Part shown: positions 27,601-35,059 of the stretch, piece by piece | Position numbering within the stretch: position 1 is the first letter of the stretch | How the letters are laid out: every line of letters begins with the position of its first letter | Source: SABI01 sp028532915 | GTDB taxonomy: Bacteria > Spirochaetota > Spirochaetia > Sphaerochaetales > Sphaerochaetaceae | Reading direction: 5' to 3' | NCBI GenBank assembly: GCA_963677225.1 | Contig: OY781923.1 | Coordinates: forward strand, 2,356,001 to 2,420,000 | Length of the DNA stretch: 64,000 bases | Program-made: the position numbers and the translations under genes | The notes under the pieces: generated by a model | What the model was told of the DNA's origin: nothing | What the model saw: the letters and a program-made list of their open reading frames with translations, nothing else | Database searches by the model: none

Positions 27601-28449
27601 TTCTCCACGCTTCATCTGCGGATGCTGCTGACAATAAAGATTGATTATCTCATTGAAGCCCTGGATCTTCGCATCTTCCCTGGATTCGCCTCCCAGCATC
27701 CTGTTATATTTCTCGATTCCTTTTTGAGTGATGAACCCGGGATATGAAGCAATATCGAAATAATCCTCCAACTTCTCATCATTGATCAATCTGGACATAT
27801 CTCTTTGGAGTGATGAATAAAGTTCCGGATACGTTTTCTGAATTTTCATGAAAGATTGAATGTTGTTGAAGTATTTTGAGAAATTATCATTTACTGCTCG
27901 GTATGGGACTGCCACAGAAAGCTCCCTGTCAGAAAACATATTCCTTCTGTTCTCACAGTATCCATTGAAATAGCCATTGAATCCCTTGAACTCTTTTTTG
28001 AGTTCTTCGACCGAAGGGTCCTCAACTGTCGAGAACATCAAATCCAGGATTTTCTTTGTCTCTTTTCCGGTAAGTATCGGAAAGTTCTTCGATGTTTTCA
28101 TATGATTTAATATATTTTTACGACAGTTCTCCTGCATTTTGCGAAGATTATTGCGATTCTCTTCATTCTTATCATTCTGGAATGCCTTCAAAGCTTCTGC
28201 AAGATCGGCGTATAATTTAGGCTCATAAATCTTTATATTTGATCCATATTCTTCAAGGCTCTTTTCAAGGAATTGCTTATAGAGATTATCAAGAAGTATT
28301 TTCATTTCTTTATACTTCTCAGCTTTCCTTTTATCCGCTTCCAGTATTTCGTTCTTTCTGATTGTTTCTGCTGTGTTTCCGATCGGAATCAAACGGAATC
28401 TGAGAGTTTTACTAACTGCTGACAATTGTGTAAAATCTTGAATAGACAC
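24640..28449 (-). CDS. cas12a: Type V-A CRISPR effector nuclease Cas12a (Cpf1)
   Basis: 1269 residues, within the 1200-1300 range of the family. The N-terminus (SAVSKTLRFRLIPIGNT) is the WED-I strand, followed by the helical REC lobe. FFFHVSLTFN (851-860) belongs to the region that processes the crRNA in known members. RuvC catalytic residues are present: D888 in LIGIDRGERNLLY, E979 in IIVMEDLNFGFKRGRFK and D1229 in SDADANGAYNIA. The Nuc-domain arginine is R1190 in ILQMRNSDPKTGEDYI. The reading frame is uninterrupted. The start is GTG, preceded by AAAGGAG. It is the first gene of a cas12a-cas4-cas1-cas2 operon facing a matching array. Confidence 0.98.
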   Translation of the reverse strand: MSIQDFTQLSAVSKTLRFRLIPIGNTAETIRKNEILEADKRKAEKYKEMKILLDNLYKQFLEKSLEEYGSNIKIYEPKLYADLAEALKAFQNDKNEENRNNLRKMQENCRKNILNHMKTSKNFPILTGKETKKILDLMFSTVEDPSVEELKKEFKGFNGYFNGYCENRRNMFSDRELSVAVPYRAVNDNFSKYFNNIQSFMKIQKTYPELYSSLQRDMSRLINDEKLEDYFDIASYPGFITQKGIEKYNRMLGGESREDAKIQGFNEIINLYCQQHPQMKRGELLMVPLFKQILSDTIGTSFIPQPYENEAEMVSDIYTIISSEFADSFSALGERLSDALSFDRTGIYISNSQFRSISQYCLGEWDALALAHRELLIQNILSDKKKLTKKDEKLVEKTLKETWLDLSTELKIAAFHGEQTLKMLDSFFSEEIPRMFRQLGEKREQLKKLLIHAESSEPVWFRGNEKNLEILKDYMDSLLNCAHVIKGFIPSSDYEMDLSFYNDLLDQSISFRELTRLYDKIRNFMTQKNTAEKKFKVNFESSTLGNGWDENKQVDNLCLIFKDSSTYYLAVMNKNCKTDFLSDRFSPTSGEDIYQRMVYKYIPSTARQFPKVFFPKSGKYKVKPPEDLISCKKKERDRKENFYSPEFSSQREYEIAMIRFYQEAIPEYGDWAIFDMKFKAPEEYENIKEFYSDADRQSFFMTFRPVSKASIDKLVSEEKLYMFKIYNKDFAQGATGKDNLHTLYWKALFSDENIGTYHIKLNGQAELFFRPMMKQKNEGPTHPVGSYVVNRTLENGDTLSENIHFEIYEYANKRRPFEDLSEEAKRVLPSAVIKKVTHSLTKGKRFYEDQFFFHVSLTFNPYAQKNDFNQRVAQMLVSEKDVNLIGIDRGERNLLYISVIDQNGKILHQESLNSIERPHKKGFVDYQAKLRNAEIERDRARKSWKTIGKIKDLKEGYLSQIISKITGLMIKYNAIIVMEDLNFGFKRGRFKVERQVYQKFEAALINKLNLLAFKDYPLRNPGGILKPLQLAPPFESFQKLYKQTGWIFYVPAAYTSKIDPTTGFVNLFRLKNLTNFEKKKDFFLRFDSIRYDHAEDVFKFTFDYSNFDCAVAQKKGSVWEISSNGTRIVYNKKSRSPERINPTEILKQYFEEVGISFREGLNLLPQIEKLEMNRNIDSLYRSFTAILQMRNSDPKTGEDYILSPVKNRDGYYFDSRNVPADAILPSDADANGAYNIARKGLLYIHQLREKGEKASLKISHDDWLRYAKS

Positions 28450-28479
28450 GGTTTACTCCTTTGAAATGGTATTATCTTA

Positions 28480-28488
28480 ATTATACCA
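28480..28488 (-). promoter_or_regulatory. Extended -10 promoter of the cas operon
   Basis: Minus strand TGGTATAAT, a consensus extended -10, lies about 30 bp before the cas12a GTG; there is no clear -35. The rest of the 250-bp gap to 28703 shows no repeat-like or antirepeat sequence, so no tracrRNA is suggested, as expected for type V-A. Confidence 0.65.
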
Positions 28489-28662
28489 CATTTAATGTTA
28501 AAGCGGATAGAAAAACCGTGTTATTTCATGCAAAAAAAACGTGTTTGATACCGGAAAAGGTTGTTCGTAACTGATCGGACAATTTTATATTTCCGGGAGG
28601 AATTTTGTTTGCAAAAAGGATTATGATTGTTGGATCAACTGTTATTTACAAGAAACGAAGAC

Positions 28663-28692
28663 GCACCCCGAAAAGGATCATTCCGGGGTGCT
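28663..28692 (-). terminator. Terminator of the hydrogenase operon
   Basis: GCACCCCG and CGGGGTGC form a strong hairpin 10 bp after the stop of the last hydrogenase gene. The flanking tract on the minus strand is only moderately U-rich. It separates the hydrogenase operon from the cas operon that follows on the same strand. Confidence 0.7.
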
Positions 28693-28702
28693 GTTCTCTT
28701 TG

Positions 28703-30112
28703 TCAGGATACGATGTAGCTTGCCTTCTTTTTGACAAGACGGGGATCGGAGATGCAGCCGGGACCGCCTATACACCCCTCTTCGCAGCACATCACTTCAA
28801 CAAACTGTACTGTAGGAGCTCTTTTGTCCCAAGTATTCATAAGGCGTACCGTTTTTCTGTCTATGCCGTTGATCTGCATTGATGAAACTTCCATCTGTCC
28901 TTCAAGTTTCTCCTGGACCGATTTTGTGACGCCCCCGGAGACTGCGAACTGTCTCTGGCGCAGCTTCGGAAGCTGAAGATCGTCGGTCTGTGCATGCACA
29001 TCGACGTCCCAGGCAATGAAGAATGACGCCAGTTCTTCGAAAGTTATCACAGCATCGATGAGAGGGTCGTTGTACCCTTCTCTCTTTTTGGCGATACACG
29101 GTCCGATGAAGACCGTAAACGTCCCCGGATTCCTCTTCTTCGCTATCTCGCTCGCATAGGAAAGAGGAGTTCTTGTAGTCGAGACATGCTTTTTCAGTGA
29201 AGGTATATGCTTATCGACACAAGAGGTGTAGGCCGGACAGCATGAGCTTGTAAGAAAAGAACCTGCATCAAGCTCCTTCAGCTCATAAGATTCTTTGTCG
29301 GCTGTGATGACAGCACCTTCTGCAGCCTCTATGACATTGTCGAACCCTAGAGATTTAAGTGCGCTGACTATCTGACCGAGAGAACCGGGGAACTGTCCCT
29401 CGATCGCAGGTGCTATCACGGCAGTGACGTGGTCGTCTGATTTGAGCTTAACTGCCGTCTCTATGATCTGACTGCATTCCGTGATCGCTCCGAACGGACA
29501 GGCTCTCGAACAGGCCCCGCATTCGATACACTTATCCTTTATGATCACAGCTTCACCGAACTCGTTTTTGGTAATGGCCCCGACAGGACAGACTTCTTCA
29601 CAAGGGACCTGGACCTGAGTAATCGCATGGAAAGGGCATAATTGCTGACACTTACCGCAATTGATACACAATTTCGTATCGATCACAGCTTTTCCGCCTT
29701 CCATCCTGATCGCATTTTTTGGACAGTTTGTCATACAGGGTCTGGCAACACAACCTTTACAGAGGTTTGTCACCTGATAATGACTTGACGCACAGGAGCT
29801 GCATCCTGATGGGATGGTTGATAGAATAGTATGATTCTGACCAGTATGTTCAAGAGCTCTATGTGCATAGGTACTCAATGGTGTTATCTCATCATCCTGT
29901 TGAGGATCGAACCCCATAAGAGCTATAAATCGACTTCTGTACATAGCTCTATCTTTGTGAATACAGCAGCGAATGTTCTCTTGAGATCTCGGAATCAACC
30001 TGACAGGAAGAGAATCTATCTCGCTTTCGAGCTTTCCTTCCTTGTACAGCTTGAGCAATGCGGCACCAAGTTCCCGTTTAATGAAGGTGAACTGATTGTT
30101 CTTTGTCAGCAT
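28703..30112 (-). CDS. [FeFe] hydrogenase catalytic subunit, group B-like
   Basis: About 469 residues from the ATG at 30112 (GGAGG five bases upstream). Several CxxCxxCxxxC ferredoxin-type motifs (about residues 119-206) feed the H-cluster domain. H-cluster motifs are all present: SSCCPAY with Cys292-Cys293, FIGPCIAKKREG with Cys340, and EVMCCEEGCIGGPGC. Cys292 is the proton-relay position, so catalysis is plausible. The TSCCPAY-like motif and N-terminal layout fit group B rather than the well-studied group A enzymes. No maturases (HydEFG) lie nearby. Last gene of the five-gene operon; its start overlaps the upstream stop (TGATG). Confidence 0.9.
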   Translation of the reverse strand: MLTKNNQFTFIKRELGAALLKLYKEGKLESEIDSLPVRLIPRSQENIRCCIHKDRAMYRSRFIALMGFDPQQDDEITPLSTYAHRALEHTGQNHTILSTIPSGCSSCASSHYQVTNLCKGCVARPCMTNCPKNAIRMEGGKAVIDTKLCINCGKCQQLCPFHAITQVQVPCEEVCPVGAITKNEFGEAVIIKDKCIECGACSRACPFGAITECSQIIETAVKLKSDDHVTAVIAPAIEGQFPGSLGQIVSALKSLGFDNVIEAAEGAVITADKESYELKELDAGSFLTSSCCPAYTSCVDKHIPSLKKHVSTTRTPLSYASEIAKKRNPGTFTVFIGPCIAKKREGYNDPLIDAVITFEELASFFIAWDVDVHAQTDDLQLPKLRQRQFAVSGGVTKSVQEKLEGQMEVSSMQINGIDRKTVRLMNTWDKRAPTVQFVEVMCCEEGCIGGPGCISDPRLVKKKASYIVS

Positions 30113-30423
30113 CACAGCCTCCCCATACTGCTTTTCTCCTCTTCCGAGAAGAATAGGGGTTCAAGTTTTTCCAGGAGAGAATCGATGGTAGCTTCACTGA
30201 TAAGCTCATCGTTTATGAATGCGAAAGGAGGTTTCTTATCCTTCTGCCGGCACGCATCTGAACAGGGAAGTCCTGCGATCTCTACGCGCTGTTCGAATTT
30301 CTCGACCGTTACTCCCCATTTTCCCCAGCGTTCGACTGCGACTTCTTCCAGAAGAAGGAGGTCTGCACCACCCATGACGAAACAGGTCGTCCCCGTACAG
30401 ATCTGTACTCTGATCTTTTCCAT
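30112..30423 (-). CDS. Thioredoxin-like [2Fe-2S] ferredoxin (NuoE C-terminal type)
   Basis: About 103 residues. Two cysteine pairs, ICTGTTCF near the N-terminus and LPCSDAC in the middle, match the four-Cys binding pattern of the thioredoxin-like [2Fe-2S] fold of NuoE/HydC and small shuttle ferredoxins. The start at 30423 has AAGGAG at good spacing; a GTG three codons earlier is possible. It probably carries electrons between the downstream hydrogenase and a partner. It lies between the phosphatase and the hydrogenase genes with minimal gaps. Confidence 0.8.
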   Translation of the reverse strand: MEKIRVQICTGTTCFVMGGADLLLLEEVAVERWGKWGVTVEKFEQRVEIAGLPCSDACRQKDKKPPFAFINDELISEATIDSLLEKLEPLFFSEEEKSSMGRL

Positions 30424-30441
30424 TCTTTTCACTCCTTCGCA

Positions 30442-31644
30442 TTATAGATATGAAAGTTCAGTTTCTTTCATATAAGTTTTCTCAAGAACCTTCCGGATCC
30501 TGTGAATGATACTCCGCCGTATCCCGATCTCAGCAGGGATATTAGGATCCTGGTGTGCTTCGTTGATCTTGGTTCCCACCAGAAACAGTATTCTGTCCGA
30601 CTGGAGAATCAGTTCGACGAACTTTCTTACCGAGGCCGACTTAATCTCTTCGACTGGAACTCTGTTCTCGAGTTCGACCGCCGCTCTGTTGAGAGTGAGC
30701 ATTCCCTCGGTCACAAGATCGAGTCCTTCCATTTTAGAACAAGGGGGGATCTCACGGTCCCAGTTACGCAGATCCACGGTTATCTTCCGCTCAAGTTCCC
30801 TCGAGAAGATCTGGGCGGTAGTTCCTCCCGAGACGATCTTTCGGCCGTTGAAGTTCATCACCTGTTCAACCAGCTCTCTGTCGCTCTCTTTGTGGAAGGG
30901 AGGCCCCGATGCCAGCACGAGGTCTCTCGGTTTTCTGACCGTTATGACCGCACATGTTATATCATCTCCCGGTTCACCTCTATCGAGATTTCTCGCCTCT
31001 CTGATGATGATTCTTGCCAGATCTCTGGAGCAGATCTGATCATCTCTAGAGAGGGTCTTTCTGATGAAATCTCCCAGCGGTCCATGCCGCCAGCCGAGAG
31101 GATGGCTTCTGGTGCCGATGCCTGCCTGAGTCACCCCGTCAGACATCATGATCAGCCTGTGTCCGTCTCTGAGATTCAGCTCGCTGTACTTAACCTGCTC
31201 ATGCTTCTCTCCCCTCTTTCTTTTCAGAGAGATGGTCTGTCGTTTGAACTCAACCATCTCACCGCCATCGAAAAGGAAGCTGTCCGGATTGTCATATTCT
31301 ATGAGACGAGTCTTCACCACGTTGGGGGAATCAAGAAGCATCTGAGCGATCGTGAATGTGGCGTAACTGATCTTGCGCTCCTTGCACACCGGCAGTGTAT
31401 CCATGATGATCTGTGACGATTTAATCACCTGAAGAGGACTGAATGAGAGCTTTTGAGCCATATTCGCCGTCATACTCGCCAGAACGTTCGCCTTGACTCC
31501 ACTTCCGAGGCCGTCACTGAGAGTACATACGACACGGGTTTTATCACTGTCGCGGGAGGAGAGAAACACGTCACCTCCGATGCGCTGATTCTTCTTGTAG
31601 AACTGAGCCCAGTCCACATCGACAACGCAGCTCGCTTGTTTCAT
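30442..31644 (-). CDS. SpoIIE-family PP2C-type serine phosphatase
   Basis: 400 residues. The phosphatase domain (about 20-240) shows CTLSDGLGSGVKAN with the metal-binding Asp, HRLIMMSDGVTQAG and a C-terminal GEPGDDITCAVI, the metal-ligand motifs of SpoIIE/RsbU-type PP2C enzymes. The C-terminal 160 residues (from VLASGPPFHKESDRELV) are a separate region seen in phosphatases linked to sensory hydrogenases as far as I recall. Proteins of this kind dephosphorylate anti-sigma antagonists or similar targets; none is encoded here. It sits 4 bp after the sensory hydrogenase-like gene, implying that protein controls it. Confidence 0.87.
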   Translation of the reverse strand: MKQASCVVDVDWAQFYKKNQRIGGDVFLSSRDSDKTRVVCTLSDGLGSGVKANVLASMTANMAQKLSFSPLQVIKSSQIIMDTLPVCKERKISYATFTIAQMLLDSPNVVKTRLIEYDNPDSFLFDGGEMVEFKRQTISLKRKRGEKHEQVKYSELNLRDGHRLIMMSDGVTQAGIGTRSHPLGWRHGPLGDFIRKTLSRDDQICSRDLARIIIREARNLDRGEPGDDITCAVITVRKPRDLVLASGPPFHKESDRELVEQVMNFNGRKIVSGGTTAQIFSRELERKITVDLRNWDREIPPCSKMEGLDLVTEGMLTLNRAAVELENRVPVEEIKSASVRKFVELILQSDRILFLVGTKINEAHQDPNIPAEIGIRRSIIHRIRKVLEKTYMKETELSYL

Positions 31645-31648
31645 ATCG

Positions 31649-33445
31649 TCAGGCTCCCGTCTTCTGCGGCTGTTCGAACAGATCGATCATCGAAGAGAGC
31701 ATGATCTCTGTATCGGCAGCATTCTCACCCAGAAGCGATGCGATCTGCTGCACACTCTGCAGGTTCTTCTGGATGACGTCTTCGGCCCTTCTCATCACCG
31801 CATCCCTCCGGTGCACCACTTCGGTCACATCCTGGAAAAGGGCTCCTGCGAGCCTTCTGGGCTCGACGGTGAAAAACGTCGCCTTCACGACACTTTCGGG
31901 AAGGTTCAAGGTAATGCGCTCGGAATTGTTCATCTGATTGAACTGCCGGGCGAAGTACTTGGCGGCATCCACGAATGTTTCGACTTTGAGTCCCGAGACC
32001 TTTTCCAGTGTCTGTTCGTCGGCATCGAAGGACACAGAGGAGAACATCTTGAGGAACTGGGAATTGCAGTCGATGATATTCAGATTGTTATCGACGATCA
32101 CAACTCCCATCGGAAGCGTTCTCAACAAGACGTCCACTTTACTCTGTGCCTGCTTACGCATGTTGGTCACACACATCTCAGCCTCGGCCATCCCCTTGAG
32201 GTAGGCAATCGCGAAATCCTCGCAGCTGGAATAACCGCAGCCTCCGCAGTTCAGCCTCTCTCTTTCATCTGATTTCCCCAGTTTCGCAAGAGCCTGTTCG
32301 ATGGCGAACTTAGAAGGTCTCTCTTCCATCTTCCAGGCAGTCTTATTTTCTATGAAGGTACACTCTATCTCTTCGGGAGAGATCGTGACCACTTTAAAAG
32401 CATTCAAGTCGGTAAGATCTTTCGTTCTCTTTTGAGTATAATGATTGCTGGTGATGCGTCTGACCAGTGCGGTGGCATCCTTTACGCATCCGGGACCGTT
32501 GATACATCCTCCACTGCAGCTGAGAAACTCGAAGAAAGAGGGAATCGAAATCGTAGGATCCTCGAATGCATGCGTCTTCGTATTTTTCTCAAGACTGTCC
32601 AGAGCGGAGAGGATATCGACTGTACCGGAGACTCCCGCTCCATCCTGCAAAAGAGAGGGATGATTCTTCAGTGTCGAAAGCATCCCGTTTTCCACCGCGT
32701 ACCCCACGGTATTGGTAGCAGCTCTGGGAATGAAGACTCTTTCATCGAAATCTTCCCTATTTTCATCATTGATATCCATAAGATCGATATTCTCTTCATC
32801 AAGCCATTGTTTCAGTTCTCCGAAGGTAAGGGCAACATCGGGTAAGCCCGCATTCTTGTCCGCTTCCAGTTTCTTCGCGATACACGGACCGATGAACACG
32901 ATAGCGATATCATTGCCGTAGATGTTGCGAAGCTGGCGTGAATGGGCACCGAGCGGTGAGTGCAGCGGTGTTAATGACGGAATCAGAGAGGGATAGTATT
33001 TCTGTATGGCTTCTACCACCGTCGGGCATGCTGTGGATATCATCGGAGTATCGAAGGTCTTCTCGTCAAGCAGATTATCCACTGATGCTGAAACAGCCTC
33101 CGCTCCGAGAGCTGTCTCGCTGACACCTTCAAAACCGAGTGCCAAAAGCGAACACAGCAGCTGTCGTTCCTGTCCTGCGAACTCGGCAGAGAACGACGGA
33201 GCTAATGAAACATATACTTTTCTGCCAGAGGCCAATAATTCTTTCGCTTTCGGGACATCGTTTCTGATCTTCTTCGCATGAGCAGGACAGACGTCGACAC
33301 ATTTTCCGCAGAATATGCACAGGTCGTGACAGACGACAGCACTGCCGTCTTTCACCCTGATGGCTTTGACAGGACAGGCTCTCACACATTTGTAGCAGTC
33401 GCGGCACTCTGTCTGTTCTGTATAGATCGGATAGGAACTGCTCAT
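31649..33445 (-). CDS. Sensory [FeFe]-hydrogenase-like protein with PAS domain (group C, phosphatase-linked type)
   Basis: 598 residues in this order: two 4Fe-4S motifs (CRDCYKCVRAC, CIFCGKCVDVC, residues 14-53), an H-cluster-type domain (about 75-330), an extra 4Fe-4S motif NCGGCGYSSC near 385-400, and a PAS domain (about 425-530). H-cluster ligands are kept (Cys140, Cys188 in IGPCIAKK, Cys310 and Cys314 in SCSGGCINGPGC). However, the motif normally reading TSCCP is STACP: Ala139 replaces the proton-relay cysteine. That change and the PAS output domain are typical of sensory rather than catalytic forms. It probably senses H2 or redox state and signals to the adjacent phosphatase. The start overlaps the upstream gene by 4 bp (ATGA). 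Confidence 0.9.
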   Translation of the reverse strand: MSSSYPIYTEQTECRDCYKCVRACPVKAIRVKDGSAVVCHDLCIFCGKCVDVCPAHAKKIRNDVPKAKELLASGRKVYVSLAPSFSAEFAGQERQLLCSLLALGFEGVSETALGAEAVSASVDNLLDEKTFDTPMISTACPTVVEAIQKYYPSLIPSLTPLHSPLGAHSRQLRNIYGNDIAIVFIGPCIAKKLEADKNAGLPDVALTFGELKQWLDEENIDLMDINDENREDFDERVFIPRAATNTVGYAVENGMLSTLKNHPSLLQDGAGVSGTVDILSALDSLEKNTKTHAFEDPTISIPSFFEFLSCSGGCINGPGCVKDATALVRRITSNHYTQKRTKDLTDLNAFKVVTISPEEIECTFIENKTAWKMEERPSKFAIEQALAKLGKSDERERLNCGGCGYSSCEDFAIAYLKGMAEAEMCVTNMRKQAQSKVDVLLRTLPMGVVIVDNNLNIIDCNSQFLKMFSSVSFDADEQTLEKVSGLKVETFVDAAKYFARQFNQMNNSERITLNLPESVVKATFFTVEPRRLAGALFQDVTEVVHRRDAVMRRAEDVIQKNLQSVQQIASLLGENAADTEIMLSSMIDLFEQPQKTGA

Positions 33446-33678
33446 GATCGGGCCTTCTTCTGCAGGATGATATCCACGACCTCGTCAGCGTTCAGGTGCT
33501 GATAGAGCTTTCCGTCTATTCTGACATTCGGTCCCGCAGAACATTCATTCATGCACAGATGACCGGAAAGTTCGATATCGATATCCGGTTCCTCACCCTG
33601 AAGACTCTCGAGTCTTTCCAGCACGAGAGCATTACCCCGGGCGAAACAAGAGCTTCCCATGCATAGTTCAATTTTCAC
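33442..33678 (-). CDS. Small thioredoxin-like [2Fe-2S] ferredoxin
   Basis: 78 residues, start GTG after AAGGAG. Cysteines at 6, 11, 42 and 46 (LCMGSSCF and HLCMNEC) give the Cx4C...Cx3C pattern of the thioredoxin-like [2Fe-2S] fold. It is the first gene of the operon and overlaps the sensory protein by 4 bp, so it probably delivers or removes electrons from the sensor. A second ferredoxin of the same fold sits before the catalytic hydrogenase, suggesting separate electron carriers for the two halves. Confidence 0.85.
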   Translation of the reverse strand: MKIELCMGSSCFARGNALVLERLESLQGEEPDIDIELSGHLCMNECSAGPNVRIDGKLYQHLNADEVVDIILQKKARS

Positions 33679-33738
33679 TTGCCGCTCCTTATGATCGTTT
33701 TTTTCGATATTTTTTTATCTAATAAAAACTTCGTATAC

Positions 33739-33768
33739 AATGTACAAAAATAAACGGTATCGTGTCAA
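33739..33768 (-). promoter_or_regulatory. Probable promoter of the hydrogenase/phosphatase operon
   Basis: On the minus strand TTGACA (33763-33768), an 18-bp spacer and TACATT (33739-33744) lie about 60 bp before the first gene. The surrounding intergenic region is AT-rich; I see no Rex-type palindrome. Confidence 0.55.
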
Positions 33769-33919
33769 TCGATAAAAAATTATTTATACATTTTTTTTCA
33801 TACAAGATTACCTTCTCATTGATCAATTCGACATATCAAAAAGCAGATTATACTCTCTCTCCTGCTGGATATGCACAAGCAGTTCTTCTATAATCAAAGC
33901 AGAGATGGAGGGTCGTAGT

Positions 33920-34939
33920 GTGAAGATCGCAATTTACGGAGCAGGTTCGTTAGGAATAATACTGGGAGCATACATGACGAAGGGGGGTATTCCTGTAGAC
34001 CTGATCAACAGGAACCGGTCACACGTCGATGCACTGAACACTCACGGAGCACGTGTGACGGGAAAGGTCGACCTCACAGTCAATGTCACGGCTCTTCTTC
34101 CGGATGAGATGAAAGAAAAGTATGACCTTATATTTCTGATGACCAAACAGCAGAATAACGAAGAGGTAGTGAGAACTTTCGAACCGTTTCTGAAAGAAGA
34201 CGGGATTCTCTGCACGATGCAGAACGGATTCCCCGAGCCTGCCATTGCATCTATCCTCGGAGAAGACCGGGTCATCGGCTGTACCATCGCCTGGGGAGCA
34301 ACTCTGGAAGGACCGGGTATTTCCCGCCTGACCTCGGGTCCCGAGACATTTACCTTCAGCATCGGCTCTCTATCAAGAAAGGCGGATGATCCTGTCCTGC
34401 TGCAGGTCAAGAAGATTCTTGAATCGATGGGAAAGGTCGAGATCGAAGAGAATTTCATCGGTGCCCGCTGGGTCAAACTGCTGGTCAACAGCGCTTTCAG
34501 CGGAATGGCTACGGTTCTCGGATGCACCTTCAAAGAAGTCTCCGAAGACCGACAGTCCCGTCTGTGCGCTCAGAAGATCATAAAAGAATGTATCGATGTA
34601 GCACGGGCATCGGATATAACCATCGAACCGATCCAGGGAAAAGATGTTGTGAGACTATTCGACTATTCGAATAGAATCAAACAAAAATTCTCATTCTTCC
34701 TCATCCCCTTCGCGATGAAAAAGCACCGTCATCTCAAACCGAGTATGCTTCAGGATCTGGAAAAAGGGAAACTCAGTGAAATCGACTCGATCAATAATAT
34801 CGTATGCGAATATGGAAGAAAAGTAGGCGTTCCTACCCCGTATAATGATCTGGTCGTCTCTCTCATCCACGGTTTCGAACAGGAAAAAGGCCGTCCTGGA
34901 TTTGAAAATCTTAAAGATTTTTCCCGTCTGATGAACTGA
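33920..34939 (+). CDS. Ketopantoate reductase (PanE/ApbA) family protein
   Basis: The family reduces 2-dehydropantoate to pantoate with NADPH in coenzyme A synthesis, but many paralogues act on other 2-keto acids. 339 residues from the GTG at 33920 (GGAGG six bases upstream; the earlier ATG overlaps it). The N-terminal Rossmann motif is IAIYGAGSLGIILGAYM, followed by FLMTKQQNN, MQNGFPEP and CTIAWGATLEGPG. The C-terminal helical domain contains ARWVKLLVNSAFSGMATVLGCTF, with the catalytic Lys and Asn region, and KPSMLQDLEKGKLSEIDSIN. No panB or panC is nearby, so the biological substrate is open. Confidence 0.85.
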   Translation: MKIAIYGAGSLGIILGAYMTKGGIPVDLINRNRSHVDALNTHGARVTGKVDLTVNVTALLPDEMKEKYDLIFLMTKQQNNEEVVRTFEPFLKEDGILCTMQNGFPEPAIASILGEDRVIGCTIAWGATLEGPGISRLTSGPETFTFSIGSLSRKADDPVLLQVKKILESMGKVEIEENFIGARWVKLLVNSAFSGMATVLGCTFKEVSEDRQSRLCAQKIIKECIDVARASDITIEPIQGKDVVRLFDYSNRIKQKFSFFLIPFAMKKHRHLKPSMLQDLEKGKLSEIDSINNIVCEYGRKVGVPTPYNDLVVSLIHGFEQEKGRPGFENLKDFSRLMN

Positions 34940-34987
34940 CCGACCGTATCCTTCTGCAGTTTATCATCGCCTTATTGTGCCGTCTTT

Positions 34988-35004
34988 TTAACAGAGACCT
35001 AACA
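34988..35004 (+). promoter_or_regulatory. Possible direct-repeat box upstream of the MFS gene
   Basis: TTAACA-GAGAC-CTAACA repeats with the same 11-bp period as the box upstream of ppk1. It may mark a second member of the same regulon; on its own the evidence is weak. Confidence 0.25.
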
Positions 35005-35059
35005 ATCACCTCTGTATGGACTATTGTTAAACGGTAATTTTCACTGTATTATCACGCAC

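Noticed and set aside
28490..28660. Possible tracrRNA or antirepeat upstream of cas12a
   Set aside because: No stretch complementary to the CRISPR repeat was found, and type V-A systems do not need one.
30502..31416. A 304-codon plus-strand open frame opposite the SpoIIE phosphatase gene
   Set aside because: The minus strand encodes conserved phosphatase motifs; the plus-strand product has no recognisable domain.
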